From Arthrospira sp. PCC 9108 (GTDB lineage: Bacteria > Cyanobacteriota > Cyanobacteriia > Cyanobacteriales > Microcoleaceae): DNA of 64,000 bases. The first letter of the stretch is position 1, and every line of letters starts with the position of its first letter. A model generated the notes under the pieces. That model worked only from the letters and a program-made list of their open reading frames with translations. It did no database searches and was not told the DNA's origin. The stretch is taken from the NCBI GenBank assembly GCA_016745315.1, contig CP066886.1, forward strand, positions 5,642,501 to 5,706,500. Direction: 5' to 3'. The translations under genes and the position numbers were made by a program. Shown piece by piece: positions 45,600 through 55,340 of this stretch.

Positions 45600-46128
45600 T
45601 AATTACTCAGATATTACTCACAATCTAGTCCTAGCACAGGAAAATAATTCTGTCAATAGGATGATTACTCAGTCAACAAGCACAACTTAATCAATCTGTC
45701 AAATACCCATATCACTCCCTAAACCCGACGCTGATAGGGTAGTTCCCTTGTGATACCTGTCAATGGCAAGCCTATCGGTTCGTTCGTCACCATTGACTGC
45801 TATCACGTCGGTCACTTCCCTTTGAGTGCTTTTCCCGGTTATGGGGGGAGGGTATGTTTCAAAGCCAACACGATAGCCGTAGGTGGGGGGGAACCCGCTA
45901 GGGAATCAACGTACAAAGATATCAGACCGCCTTTCAGTATCAGATTATGAAAGTATGGCGATCGCCTATCCGGTTATCTATGGGTCTGATTCATAATCTC
46001 CGGTGAGGGGAAACTATGGGCTATCATCTGGCTGATATTAAAAGTGCGATCGCCAAATCTAAACTATCATCTACCGGAACCAACCCGATACCCCTCAACA
46101 ACTTTTCAACTGGAGGCAATTACCGGGG
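45600..46128. repeat. Left arm of the tRNA-Val island (inverted repeat)
   Basis: 45663-46128 reads as the reverse complement of 47447-47750 continued at 49178-49210, the right arm being split by an IS. The same sequence family fills 795-1360. Matching text includes CTACCGGAACCAACCCGATA and GTGATACCTGTCAATGGCAAG. The arm is non-coding. Its first bases (ATTACTCAGATATTACTCAC) equal the end of the truncated NACHT gene at 808. Confidence 0.85.
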
Positions 46129-46310
46129 GTAGTGCCTAATATTAATGATAGAGGTGTAAAAACCGACTCGGGTTCAATTTCCATGCCTACCTGCCCAACT
46201 TGTACATCTACCCAATTGTTAGACTAAATGGATTAGGCTCAATATCATTTTGAACCGCTTGCTCCGAACCCATACGCATCGATGACTTTGGCTCCGTCAG
46301 TATTGCTGAC

Positions 46311-46478
46311 GTCGTCGGTATCGGAACCACAGTAGCACAAACAAGATTAGATGTTAATGGAAATATAAGAGGGCATAGAATTAATTTCAGTAATTTACCG
46401 ACAAGCCCTACAGGTTTAAGGGTTGGTGATTTATGGTGCGATACAGCTAACGATCATGTAATCAAACAGATTAGATAA
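46311..46478 (+). pseudogene. C-terminal scrap of a phage tail-fibre-like protein
   Basis: The open frame reads VGIGTTVAQTRLDVNGNI, then SNLPTSPTGLRVGDLWCDTA and stops at 46478. The VGIGTT-x-RLDVNGNI pattern and the LP-TSPTGL-x-x-GDLW ending are typical of phage tail-fibre and related virion proteins. The upstream part is missing. It sits in the unique centre of the inverted-repeat island. Confidence 0.55.
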
Positions 46479-47446
46479 TGCCTAACAACTATGATATATC
46501 TGAGACTCATTGGTTTTGAGTTTATCACCAATATTTCATCAAAGAGGATGATTCAAAACATGGTAGTCAGAAATTTCCAGATATATCAGGTAGCCAATTT
46601 GTGAGGATATTATTTGAGGCGGACCAAATTCCTGTTGATTGGAAAATCGCGGGATGGTTAAAATTTTACGCATACAATGATGTCCAACAGAATATGATGG
46701 TTAAACGATATATTATTTGGCTTAATCAATATCAAATCATTGCCGAGCCGCCATATAGCAATTTTGACGCAGTATTTGACCCCTTAGAGAGGATTAAGTG
46801 GTTTACCATTTATTTTTGGAGATTAATACAATTAATCTAATTATAATAGAGGTTATATTATTGATAATTATTATTGTTTATTTGGTAATTTCTTCATTTA
46901 TAGGCAATAAAATAATGGAGTCTAAGCTAGATTAAAAAAATAAAAATTTCGACATATTATTTGAGTTTTTGAAATATTCGTTAGATAGTATAATCTGCCC
47001 AAAAATATATGACCATGATACGCGTTTACCACCTAACTAAATCAACAGAGATGATATTGACGATGATGGATGGTTGGCGTAAACCCTAACAGCCTAACAG
47101 CTAACTCAATAACTTAATGACCCCCTATGGTTTCTGACTGTAGGGGGTGTCTATGTATTTTGGGCTAACAGTCTAACTGCAACAGTCTAATTAAATGTCA
47201 ATTTTTTCATTAGCTTAAATGCTAACAGTCTAACTGCAACAGTCTAATTACGGGTTTATATGAATGCTCACCCTATCATGTCCAGATATTACCCATAACG
47301 GATATTACCCCTAACCGATCGCTTTACCTACAACCTACGACTAAGATTTTTGGGTAAGGCGATTATGTTGGTAGTGACTGTTGGAGGTGATGATTACCAT
47401 CAAAGATTGGAGACTTGCTGAGAATTATGTGGGTATCGATTCCCAT
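46479..47446. other. Unique centre of the island
   Basis: Apart from the small frame at 46601 no gene is supported. It is AT-rich and carries two copies of CTAACAGTCTAACTGCAACA (about 47165 and 47223). The text at 47085-47150 matches the reverse complement of 1612-1680. This is decayed mobile DNA. Confidence 0.5.
46601..46840 (+). CDS. Hypothetical small protein
   Basis: I do not recognise this 79-residue frame, which starts with GTG. It is aromatic-rich (WKIAGWLKFYAYNDVQQNMM, then WFTIYFWRLIQLI). AT-rich composition sets it apart from the surrounding core genes. It may be a phage or island gene, possibly the start of a longer decayed frame. Confidence 0.35.
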   Translation: MRILFEADQIPVDWKIAGWLKFYAYNDVQQNMMVKRYIIWLNQYQIIAEPPYSNFDAVFDPLERIKWFTIYFWRLIQLI

Positions 47447-47741
47447 CCCGGTAATTGCCTCCAGTTGAAAAGTTGTTTGGGGGGTATCGGGTTGGTTCCG
47501 GTAGATGATAGTTCAGGTTTTGCGATCGCACTTTTAGTTTCCCTCACCGGAGATTATCAATTGGACCCATAGATAACCGGATAGGCGATCGTGTTGGCTT
47601 TGAATCATACCCTCCCCCCATAACCGGGACAAGCACTCAAAGGGAGTGACCGATGTGATAGCAGTCAATGGTGAGGAACGAACCGATAGACTTGCCATTG
47701 ACGGGTATCACAAGGGAACTACCCTATCAGCGTCCGGTTAT

Positions 47742-49177
47742 GGGGGTGATCAGCAATTCTCATTTTGGCGAAAACCTGTTCAAGTCCCCAGCATCCCTGT
47801 ATCGTAATGACATCCAAGAAACCCAGGAGCGCCAGAGCCGTTGAAAAAGCCAGGTGGCTTTGAGACTCTAGTCGGTTCTTTCCGCCAGTGCTTGTCATCG
47901 CTACCGGACAAGCGCCGGGGTAAAAATCGCCGCTATGGAATGGAGGATGCCGCTTTAAGTGCGTTTAGTGTGTTTTTTACTCAAACTCCGTCGTTTCTGG
48001 CTTATCAACGTCTGATGGAGGGGAGTAAAGGCAAGAGCAATGCCCAAAGTCTGTTTGGAGTTCATCGAATTCCCTGTGATAACCAGATTCGGGACTTATT
48101 AGATGCCGTGTCCCCAGAGCACCTGTTTCCAGTGTTTGAGGATATCCTACAAGTCTTGGAAGCCCAGGGGCAGTTAGAAGACTTCCGTTGCCTAGGGGAC
48201 AGTCTATTAGTCGCGTTGGATGGCACCGAATACTTCAGTTCCGACCAAATTCACTGTCCCCACTGTTCAACGCGCACCCAGAAGTCAGGAAAAACCCATT
48301 ACTTCCATAGTGTTGTCACTCCAGTCATCGTCTGTCCGGGACAGAATCATGTGATTCCCTTAGTCCCCGAATTTATCGTGCCCCAAGATGGTCATGATAA
48401 GCAAGACTGTGAGAATGCCGCCGCCAAACGCTGGCTATCGAGGCAAGAACAATGCTTGAGGGCTTTGAATGTCACGGTTTGAGGGGATGACCTCTATTGC
48501 CACCAACCGTTGTGTCAGCAGTTTTTAGAGCAGCAACTTAACTTCATCGTCGTCTGTCGCCCCGAGTCTCATACTACCCTCTATGAACACCTAGAGGGCA
48601 TCGAACTCCCGACCCTCACGACCAAGAAGTGGACTGGTAAAGTCGAGAAAACCTATACCTACCGCTATCTCAACGGAGTCCCCCTCAAAGATAGCGATGA
48701 GGCGCTGTTGGTTAACTGGTGCGAACTTACTGTCACCACCGCTGATGGCCAGGTAACCTATCACAACTCCTTGGCCACGAATTATCCTCTCAGCGATGAG
48801 AATGTAGCCGAGGTGGTTCGGGCCGGGCGGACTCGTTGGAAAGTTGAGAATGAGAACAACAACACTCTCAAGACCAAGGGCTACCATCTCGAACACAATT
48901 TTGGCCATGACAAGCAGCATCTTTCTTCCTTGCTCCGGACCATCAACATCCTCTCGCTGCTCTTCCACACCCTGCAGGAGTTGCTCGATAACAAGTACCA
49001 GTTGCTACGAGCGCACTTACCGAAGCGCCAAACCTTCTTTAATGATTTGCGCGCGCTTACCCAGACTGTACTTCGACAGTTGGGACCACCTTCTGACCTT
49101 TATGCTTGAGGGTCTCGAGTTAGACATCCCACCCGATAGCAGTTGAATTTCCAAAATGAGAATTGCTGGGGGGTGAT
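47742..49177. mobile_element. Complete insertion sequence with 18-bp TIRs and 9-bp target duplication
   Basis: The element spans 47751-49168 (1418 bp). Its ends are perfect inverted repeats: CAGCAATTCTCATTTTGG at 47751-47768 and its complement at 49151-49168. GGGGGTGAT flanks it on both sides (47742-47750 and 49169-49177). It has a single transposase gene with an internal stop. Intact ends and target copies indicate a recent insertion. The family looks IS4/ISAs1-like; exact assignment needs a database. Confidence 0.93.
47841..49109 (+). pseudogene. DDE transposase (IS4/ISAs1-like) with an in-frame TGA
   Basis: The start is approximate (TTG 47841, KKPGGFETLVGSF). It has LSSLPDKRRGKNRRYGMEDA, the first catalytic Asp in LLVALDGTEYF, a CPHC motif, and the C-terminal ETYxxE-like RTRWKVENENNNTLK with HLEHNFGHDK. 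TGA at 48480-48482 interrupts the frame before GDDLYCHQPLCQQFLEQ, where the second Asp lies. The same frame continues to 49109. A single substitution disables the ~422-residue protein. Confidence 0.85.
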
Positions 49178-49210
49178 ATGGGTATTTGACATATTGATTA
49201 AGTTGTGCTT

Positions 49211-49368
49211 ATTGATTAACCCGTCAATGATTAAGATTTATTGCTAAGGGATATGCACTAATTGTCCCGTGTGCTAAGACTGAATGGAGTGCATTTTGAG
49301 TGTAACGGTACGACTATCGGGTTGAGTGTTTCCCGGTTATCGTAGCCAGAATAGGCTTTTAAGCGATA
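49211..49368. other. Intergenic region beside tRNA-Ala
   Basis: Short non-coding stretch between the island's right arm and the tRNA-Ala gene. Nothing else can be identified. Confidence 0.4.
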
Positions 49369-49441
49369 TGGAGAATAGGGGAGTCGAACCCCTGACCTCT
49401 GCGGTGCGATCGCAGCACTCTACCAACTGAGCTAATTCCCC
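49369..49441 (-). tRNA. tRNA-Ala (anticodon CGC)
   Basis: Read on the minus strand: acceptor GGGGAAT/ATTCTCC (one G-U), D-arm TAGCTCAGTTGGTAGAG, anticodon arm CTGCG-ATCGCAC-CGCAG giving CGC, T-arm AGGGGTTCGACTCCCCT, discriminator A. The anticodon arm contains the HIP1 octamer GCGATCGC. CCA is not encoded. Confidence 0.95.
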
Positions 49442-49481
49442 AAGTATAGAGAGAGATAGGACACAACCGCCGATTATAACA

Positions 49482-50201
49482 TCAATCGGGTTCCGATAGT
49501 GCAACTTCTCCAGAGATTCCCAAAATCCTCTCTAACTCCAAGTCCTGGAGATAGTCCACACACCAATCAGCGCGACGCTGTAGCATATGGAAAGGATAAG
49601 TATGGGCTACCCCCACGACAGGAATACCCGCGCGTTTCGCCGCCTCAATACCAGCAAAAGTATCCTCAATAGCTAAACACTCTTCCGGCTGCAAATTCAA
49701 GGTCTCATCAGCAGAATTTAGCCTTTGTAGCGCCAATAAATAGCCATCAGGTTCCGGCTTGCTGGTGGTAATATCATCCCCAGCGACAATGATGGAAAAA
49801 TAATCAATCAACCCCGCGCGAGTCAAAACTAACTCAACTTCCTCTCTAATAGCGCCGGTAACTAGGGCGATTTTCAAATTCGCCGTCTGAATGCGTGTAA
49901 TTAGTTCCCGCAACCCATCATATAGAGGTAGGTCTGACATAGCATTTAACCGCTGTTGATAGGCTTGTGCTTTCCGCGCGATCAGGTTTTCTAGCTCCTC
50001 AGAAGTTACGACTCTGCCGTATAATGAGAGTAAATCCTGTAAACAGGCGCGATCGCTTCTTCCTAAGCAAACCTCACGAATTTTATCTGGTTTCACCCGC
50101 AGATTTTCAGCTACCAATAATTCCTCGATTAACTGTTCATGAATCGATTCATCATTGATAATTACACCATTAAAATCAAAAATAACAGCCTTTAAACTCA
50201 T
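49482..50201 (-). CDS. HAD-superfamily hydrolase (beta-phosphoglucomutase-like)
   Basis: The 239-residue protein has the HAD nucleophile motif DFNGVIINDE (Asp9). The second motif is LVTGAIREE. The conserved lysine sits in TTSKPEPDGYL, and the acidic motif is AIEDTFAGIEAAKRAG. The alpha-helical cap between residues ~15 and 85 is of the phosphoglucomutase/phosphatase type. The substrate cannot be read from sequence. Confidence 0.85.
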   Translation of the reverse strand: MSLKAVIFDFNGVIINDESIHEQLIEELLVAENLRVKPDKIREVCLGRSDRACLQDLLSLYGRVVTSEELENLIARKAQAYQQRLNAMSDLPLYDGLRELITRIQTANLKIALVTGAIREEVELVLTRAGLIDYFSIIVAGDDITTSKPEPDGYLLALQRLNSADETLNLQPEECLAIEDTFAGIEAAKRAGIPVVGVAHTYPFHMLQRRADWCVDYLQDLELERILGISGEVALSEPD

Positions 50202-50270
50202 ACCCAGTTAATGGATAATGGACAAATGTTATCTATGGAAATTATTAATTAATAATTATTAATTAATAAT

Positions 50271-50503
50271 TATCTGTGGGAATTGAGATTGACAGCAGAA
50301 CCCGCCCCTACATGATAACCAATTATTGATGGATATGGGGTGGGTAGGGGCGGGTTTACGAGTGTTATCTGTGGGAATTGAGATTGACAGCAGAACCCGC
50401 CCCTACATGATAACCAATTATTGATGGATATGGGGTGGGTAGGGGCGGGTTTACGAGTGTTATCTGTGGGAATTGAGATTGACAGCAGAACCCGCCCCTA
50501 CCA
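50271..50503. repeat. Tandem 95-bp repeat, about 2.5 copies
   Basis: TATCTGTGGGAATTGAGATT starts at 50271, 50366 and 50461. Each unit holds AACCCGCCCCTAC and, later, its complement GTAGGGGCGGGTT, so transcripts would fold strongly. The same GC-rich motif ends the repeats at 34.3-34.65 kb. A TTAATTAATAATTATT stretch precedes it at about 50241. Confidence 0.9.
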
Positions 50504-50517
50504 AAGTATTAATTATC

Positions 50518-51387
50518 TTAGGCTGGGGCAGGAAATGGGTTATGATTGGGCTGTTGTTCCCATTGTGAATTGATGTTGGGGGAATGGTTAATAATCGGTT
50601 TGAGACCTACGGTAACTTGATTTATCCACCATATATCCTCCGATCGCACTTTCGCAAAACCCGCCGCCCCAAGAGTTGCATCAACGCTTCCGGTGGCATA
50701 ATCTTTAAGATAGGGTTCCTCAAAAATTTCCGTTAGCCAGGGGTTTTGGCGTAAGATTTTCTGATGACCGTCAAGAATCATTACTTCTCCCCCGGCTTTC
50801 AGAAGTCGGAAAGCCTCCCGTGCTATCGCTATGGCTATTTCTGGGGGGGTTTCATGGAAAAGCAGGGAAGCCGTAACTAAGTCAAAAGATTGAGGTTCAA
50901 AGCGATCGCTTTCTTCTGCTAAACCATGATAGAATTTGATATCTAACCCGGCTTGTTTGGCTTTAGTTTCCGCCACCGCCAACATATAGGGAGATAAGTC
51001 TAAGCCGATCACTTCGGCATTAGGAAAGGTTTGTTTTAATAGTAGGGTAGTTGAACCTGTGCCGCACCCTAGGTCTAATATGCGTCTAGGTTTAACGGTA
51101 ATGGTATCAATAGCTTCTTGGCGGACCCAGGTTTCATTGGGGGGAATGGCGTATTGGGTAATGGGGTCGTAGGTGAGGGCGGCGCTTTTATTCAGGTATC
51201 CTCCCTCGATACCGTGAAAGTCTTGGGTTTGGTAATATTGGGGATAGACGAGGTTGGGGTCAGTGAGGCGATCGCACACTGATTCCCAATCGATACTTTT
51301 GTCCAAGTTATCGATCGCTTCTCGGTCTACCAATAATTTGAACATGGGCGCTAAATAGCGCTCAAAAATTGTATCCTGACGTGGCAT
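50518..51387 (-). CDS. Class I SAM-dependent methyltransferase
   Basis: The 289-residue protein has the SAM motif I ILDLGCGTGSTTLLL, motif II EVIGLDLSPYMLAVA and the acidic/Phe motif FDLVTASLLFHETPPE. The N-terminal ~90 residues are a family-specific extension (YPQYYQTQDFHGIEGGYLN). It lies near the ArsS-like gene, but no cysteine set of arsenite methyltransferase is present, so it is not called ArsM. Substrate unknown. Confidence 0.8.
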   Translation of the reverse strand: MPRQDTIFERYLAPMFKLLVDREAIDNLDKSIDWESVCDRLTDPNLVYPQYYQTQDFHGIEGGYLNKSAALTYDPITQYAIPPNETWVRQEAIDTITVKPRRILDLGCGTGSTTLLLKQTFPNAEVIGLDLSPYMLAVAETKAKQAGLDIKFYHGLAEESDRFEPQSFDLVTASLLFHETPPEIAIAIAREAFRLLKAGGEVMILDGHQKILRQNPWLTEIFEEPYLKDYATGSVDATLGAAGFAKVRSEDIWWINQVTVGLKPIINHSPNINSQWEQQPNHNPFPAPA

Positions 51388-51452
51388 GACTGCGACCTGA
51401 TTTTGGGCAAAGCTGCCACCATTATAACTAATTTTTCTCGATTGGGAAGGTT

Positions 51453-52084
51453 TTAGGATCGTTCAGGATCGGCGATTTTCTCATTTAACGCACGGCGGGC
51501 GATTTGGGTGACATAGACTGTGACGGCTACGGTGGCTACAAGTCCCACGCCATAGAGTATCCACTCCCCTGTTGTGCGCGATCGCTCAGTTCCCAGGGTG
51601 GCTAAACTACCCGCAATAGATCCAATATACACATACATGACTGTTCCTGGCATCATACCTATCCAGGAAGCCAGAAAATAATCTTTTAGGGAAACTTTGG
51701 TTAAGCCCAAACTATAATTTAGCAGGTTAAACGGAAAGATGGGCGACAGGCGCAGGAGTCCTACGATTTTCCAGCCTTCCTTCCCTACTGCATTATCGAT
51801 CGCTTTGAATTTTTCCTGACCGGCGATTTTTTCCGATACCCAACCCCTAGCTAAATATCGGCCGATTAAAAACGCACAAATTGACCCCAAAGTTGAGGCG
51901 ATCGATACATAAACAGAACCCCAAATTACCCCAAAGACAAACCCCGCACCTAGGGTTAATATCGAACCCGGTAAAAAGGCAACAGTTGCCACAATATACA
52001 GGAGCATAAATACTCCCGCCCCCAGCCGCCTAAGCTGTCTATCCACTTGATCGCATTTCTTAATATATCTTGAATTGCCAACAT
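51453..52084 (-). CDS. TVP38/TMEM64 (DedA-type) membrane protein, single-base frameshift
   Basis: The SNARE-associated Golgi (VTT) domain is visible: FLPGSILTLGAGFVFG, FLIGRYLARGWV and LLRLSPIFPFNLLNYSLGLT, with several membrane spans. The N-terminus expected for the family starts at ATG 52084 (MLAIQDILRN, then IKWIDSLGGWG). It is separated by a missing base in the C5 run at 52019-52023. Restored length is ~210 residues. Without it, a GTG at 52046 gives a 197-residue form with an odd N-terminus. It lies beside the ArsS-like gene. Confidence 0.85.
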
Positions 52085-52212
52085 TTTTGCCAAACTCACC
52101 TTATAACTTATCCGCTAATTAGCCAGGAATTATCATTGATTTTACTTGACAGATTCCCGGCTTTATGGTAGGCAATAGTCAAGGGTATGAGCCTAAACTA
52201 GCCCCAAAATCA

Positions 52213-53199
52213 TCATGTTAAAGCACCTCCACAACTAGAACCGCAGCCCGCAGTACAACCATAGCAATATGCTTCAGTGTGGACGGTTTCAATGATATCT
52301 AAACTGTCAGCTTCCAGAAGTGTTTGAACTGTGATATTTTGACCATCAGGGGTTCTGGCGGGTCGATTTTCCATCTGGTTAAAATCACAGTCGTAGACAT
52401 TTCCCAGATAATCAATTGATAATTCATTCCGACACATGAGATTTTCCACGGTATCAGGATTATAGTTATCCGCCAAAAAATCTAAGTATTTATCGTGGAG
52501 TTTTTGACGCTGTAAAAATAACTTAGTGCGACCTATGGGAAGGTTGGTAATGGTGAGAAGTTGATTAAACTCAATATCGAATTTCTCTCGCAGATAGACC
52601 TTATAGGCTTGTTGTAGGTTTTCCTGTTGGGGGGGTAGGGAAAAGCTGTCTGAGGTGGGTAAAGCTGGGTTATAGACTAGATCTAAAATTAGATCCGGCG
52701 CGTGACCATATCCTAATTGGTTGAGTTTTTGAATGGCGGCGATCGAGTCTTGATAAACCCCTGAACCTCTCATGCGATCGACATTATCTTGCAAATAGCA
52801 GGGTAAAGATGCTATAATCCTGACTTGGTGGTGGCTACAGTAGGCGGGGATATCCTCAAATCCCTTAACAAAATAAATAGTTAAGTTGGAACGGACAATT
52901 ACTTGTTTATTGAGGGATTTCGCCACTTCTAATAATGGCTTAAAACCATAATTCATTTCGGGCGCACCACCAGTTAAGTCCACAGTTTCAATTTGTGGAA
53001 AACGCCGAATTAACTCAATTAATTGTTCACAAATTTCTGGGGTTAATTCTTCGGTGCGTCGGGGACCAGCTTCTACATGACAATGAGTACAGGCGAGGTT
53101 ACAGCGTTTTCCTAGATTAATCTGTAAAACCCTAATCGAGTTTTTGGTTAAAGGGGATTTAATTGTTTTGTGAAATGGTGCGATCGTGGTCTGAATCAT
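52213..53199 (-). CDS. arsS: Radical SAM protein of the arsenosugar biosynthesis (ArsS) type
   Basis: The 328-residue protein has the radical SAM cluster motif CNLACTHCHVEAGP (CxxxCxxC). The next conserved block is VDLTGGAPEMN. A Cys-rich C-terminal end, CYGCTAGCGSSCGG, is typical of ArsS-like proteins. In ArsS the enzyme adds a 5-deoxyadenosyl group to methylated arsenic. The neighbouring TVP38 gene is a frequent companion in cyanobacteria. An arsenite methyltransferase is not visible in the window. Confidence 0.82.
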   Translation of the reverse strand: MIQTTIAPFHKTIKSPLTKNSIRVLQINLGKRCNLACTHCHVEAGPRRTEELTPEICEQLIELIRRFPQIETVDLTGGAPEMNYGFKPLLEVAKSLNKQVIVRSNLTIYFVKGFEDIPAYCSHHQVRIIASLPCYLQDNVDRMRGSGVYQDSIAAIQKLNQLGYGHAPDLILDLVYNPALPTSDSFSLPPQQENLQQAYKVYLREKFDIEFNQLLTITNLPIGRTKLFLQRQKLHDKYLDFLADNYNPDTVENLMCRNELSIDYLGNVYDCDFNQMENRPARTPDGQNITVQTLLEADSLDIIETVHTEAYCYGCTAGCGSSCGGALT

Positions 53200-53450
53200 G
53201 ATTAATTGGCTAGTACTATGATGATCAGTTATTGTAACAACTATCTAGCTAAAATTACCGGAAATTTGGAAAACACAAGTTTCTCAAGTGTTCCCCAAGT
53301 TTACCTCAGATACCATATCTATGCCATGGTTATATATCACCTCATATAACTTAAATTTTGATGAGACTAAGCCGAAAAATCCCTGAAAATTTTTAAAATT
53401 ATCCCATGTTTGGTAATCCCGGATACAGTAAATCAGGAGAGATGATATAA

Positions 53451-54797
53451 ATGCAAATCTTTGACCCAGAATCAAAAGAAGTTTTTTTATGGGAATGTTT
53501 ATTAGTTTTGGTGATACTATACAATTTTATTGTTATCCCATTTCGTATAGCTTTTGATACCACTACTTCCCATTTATGGTTAGGGATAGATTTAGCCGCA
53601 GACTTAATTTTCATCATGGATATTTTCCTAAGATTTAGGATGGCATATATTGACCAAGGAGAATGTATTACAGACCTGCAAAAAATCGCTCAAAATTACC
53701 TGGCTACATATTTGAAAATGAACCTAGCCGCTAGTCTCCCCCTGGATTTAATGGCTAGGCTATTTTTTCCTCAATTATCAGTATTGATATTGGCTATCCT
53801 CAGAATACCGAGGCTGTTGAGACTGTCGCAATTTTTTAGAATTTTTCGGCGATGGGAGACTAATGTTGAAATTAATCCAGCCCTAGTGCGTATGACTGAG
53901 TTAGTGCTGATTATATTTCTGATTGATCATTGGGTCGCCTGTATCTGGTTTTGGATTGGTAAGTCAATGATTGCTTACGGAGACTCTTGGTTAATTAATT
54001 CTAACTTAGATACAGCCCCCATAGCTACCCAATATATGAAATCTCTATATTGGTCAATTACTACTTTAACAACTGTCGGTTATGGCGATATTACCCCCAC
54101 CAGTAACTTAGAAATTGCATTTACTTTAATTGTCATGATTTTGGGGGTGTCTATGTATGCGTTTATTATTGGTAATGTGGCTTCTGTGGTCAGTAGTTTA
54201 GATGCTAGTCAGGCTAGGTTTAGAGAACAACTTGATCAAGTTCAGTCTTATATGCGCGATCGCAAAATTCCGGCTTTTTTACAGGCGCAGGTTAGGGACT
54301 ACTATCAATATCTGTGGGAATGCAACCGAGACACATCATTTGACCGGGACTTTCTCGATGAAATTCCCAATTCTTTAAAAACTAAAATTTATCTGTATTT
54401 ATATCAGGAATTATTGGAAAAAGTCCCCCTATTTAAAAATGCTGATCCAGCTTGTATTGAAGCCTTAGTGGTTAAACTAAAACCGAGAATATTGCCACCA
54501 AATGACTATATAATTAGGGAGGAACAGTTAGGACATGAAATGTATTTTATCCAGCGGGGAGAAGTGCAAGCCTTTTCCGAAAAAACCGGAAAAGTATATA
54601 GAATCATGTCAGCGGGGTCATTTTTTGGCGAAATTGCTCTAGTTTATTCTACCCGTCGCACTGCGTCCGTTAAAACCCTCAGCTATTGTGAGCTTTTTGT
54701 GCTGTTAAAAGAAGATTTCGACAGTGTTTTAGACAACTATCCTCATTTTGCTAAACAAGTTAAAGAAATCGCCCAACAGCGTTATAATACTGAATAA
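53451..54797 (+). CDS. Cyclic-nucleotide-binding voltage-type potassium channel
   Basis: The 448-residue channel has six predicted membrane segments. A voltage-sensor-like S4 carries regularly spaced Arg (LRIPRLLRLSQFFRIFRR). The selectivity filter is TTVGYGD. A cyclic nucleotide-binding domain occupies ~330-445, with FGEIALVYSTRRTASV as phosphate-binding cassette. It is likely in the cytoplasmic membrane and probably gated by cAMP/cGMP or voltage. The start at 53451 follows an AGGAGA site. Confidence 0.9.
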   Translation: MQIFDPESKEVFLWECLLVLVILYNFIVIPFRIAFDTTTSHLWLGIDLAADLIFIMDIFLRFRMAYIDQGECITDLQKIAQNYLATYLKMNLAASLPLDLMARLFFPQLSVLILAILRIPRLLRLSQFFRIFRRWETNVEINPALVRMTELVLIIFLIDHWVACIWFWIGKSMIAYGDSWLINSNLDTAPIATQYMKSLYWSITTLTTVGYGDITPTSNLEIAFTLIVMILGVSMYAFIIGNVASVVSSLDASQARFREQLDQVQSYMRDRKIPAFLQAQVRDYYQYLWECNRDTSFDRDFLDEIPNSLKTKIYLYLYQELLEKVPLFKNADPACIEALVVKLKPRILPPNDYIIREEQLGHEMYFIQRGEVQAFSEKTGKVYRIMSAGSFFGEIALVYSTRRTASVKTLSYCELFVLLKEDFDSVLDNYPHFAKQVKEIAQQRYNTE

Positions 54798-54810
54798 TTA
54801 ATCACAGAAT

Positions 54811-55101
54811 TTATAACAATTCTTGAACTGGTGGGATGCTAGAGTTATTACTAGGTTGAGCATTAATATCAAATCGATTCATAATATATATAACTCCCGC
54901 CGCAATAAAAAGCCCTAAAACTAAGCCAATAACTACTAGAGACAAAAAGGAATTTTTGAGATTTTTAACTACTCGTGGATCATATTCATTAAATTGCAGG
55001 TCTTCGATATCTGATTCCGAGGGATGATGGATATTGTTTAACCCATTGGGGGATTGATTATCTTTATGAGAATTAGGGTTCTGATGAGAAAATGGATTCA
55101 T
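54811..55101 (-). CDS. Small single-pass membrane protein
   Basis: The 96-residue protein is not one I recognise. It has a polar N-terminus rich in Asn, His and Ser (HQNPNSHKDNQSPNG), a membrane span at ~55-75 (FLSLVVIGLVLGLFIAAGVI) and a short tail. It is convergent with the channel gene. Confidence 0.55.
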   Translation of the reverse strand: MNPFSHQNPNSHKDNQSPNGLNNIHHPSESDIEDLQFNEYDPRVVKNLKNSFLSLVVIGLVLGLFIAAGVIYIMNRFDINAQPSNNSSIPPVQELL

Positions 55102-55166
55102 GAGCTACTTTTGTTGGTGTCAACAAGATAAGATGAGACAACATATAATTATATCATACTTATTGA

Positions 55167-55340
55167 TTAATGACACCAATCTAAAATTAACATATCAGGG
55201 TCAGAATTATGAGCTATAGTTAAGCCTTCAATGCGGTTAGAAGCAACTGTTACCTGATATCCCTCTAGGGTGATGAGTTCCGATGCGATAAATTCAGCTA
55301 GTTTAGGGTCATCTTCTACCAGAAGTAGGTTTAACTTTGG
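55167..55340 (-). pseudogene. Response regulator receiver-domain fragment
   Basis: The frame reads PKLNLLLVEDDPKLAEFI, then EGYQVTVASNRIEGL and PDMLILDW followed by TAA. This is the first ~58 residues of a receiver domain: the acidic pair DD is present, and the phosphorylated Asp is the one in LILDW. The start codon side is fused to the CcdA fragment on the other strand and the rest of the regulator is gone. Confidence 0.8.

Larger units (their letters stand above)
47447..49210. repeat. Right arm of the island, split by an insertion sequence
   Basis: 47447-47750 plus 49178-49210 is the reverse complement of the left arm; the IS at 47751-49168 interrupts it. Removing the IS and one target copy restores the arm. 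This shows that the inverted repeat is older than the IS insertion. Confidence 0.85.

Noticed and set aside
47381..47572. 63-codon plus-strand frame in the island
   Set aside because: It lies in the inverted-repeat arm, is interrupted in the other copies and has no recognisable features.
50518..51387. Methyltransferase considered as arsenite methyltransferase ArsM because of the nearby ArsS-like gene
   Set aside because: The conserved cysteines of ArsM are not present in the sequence.
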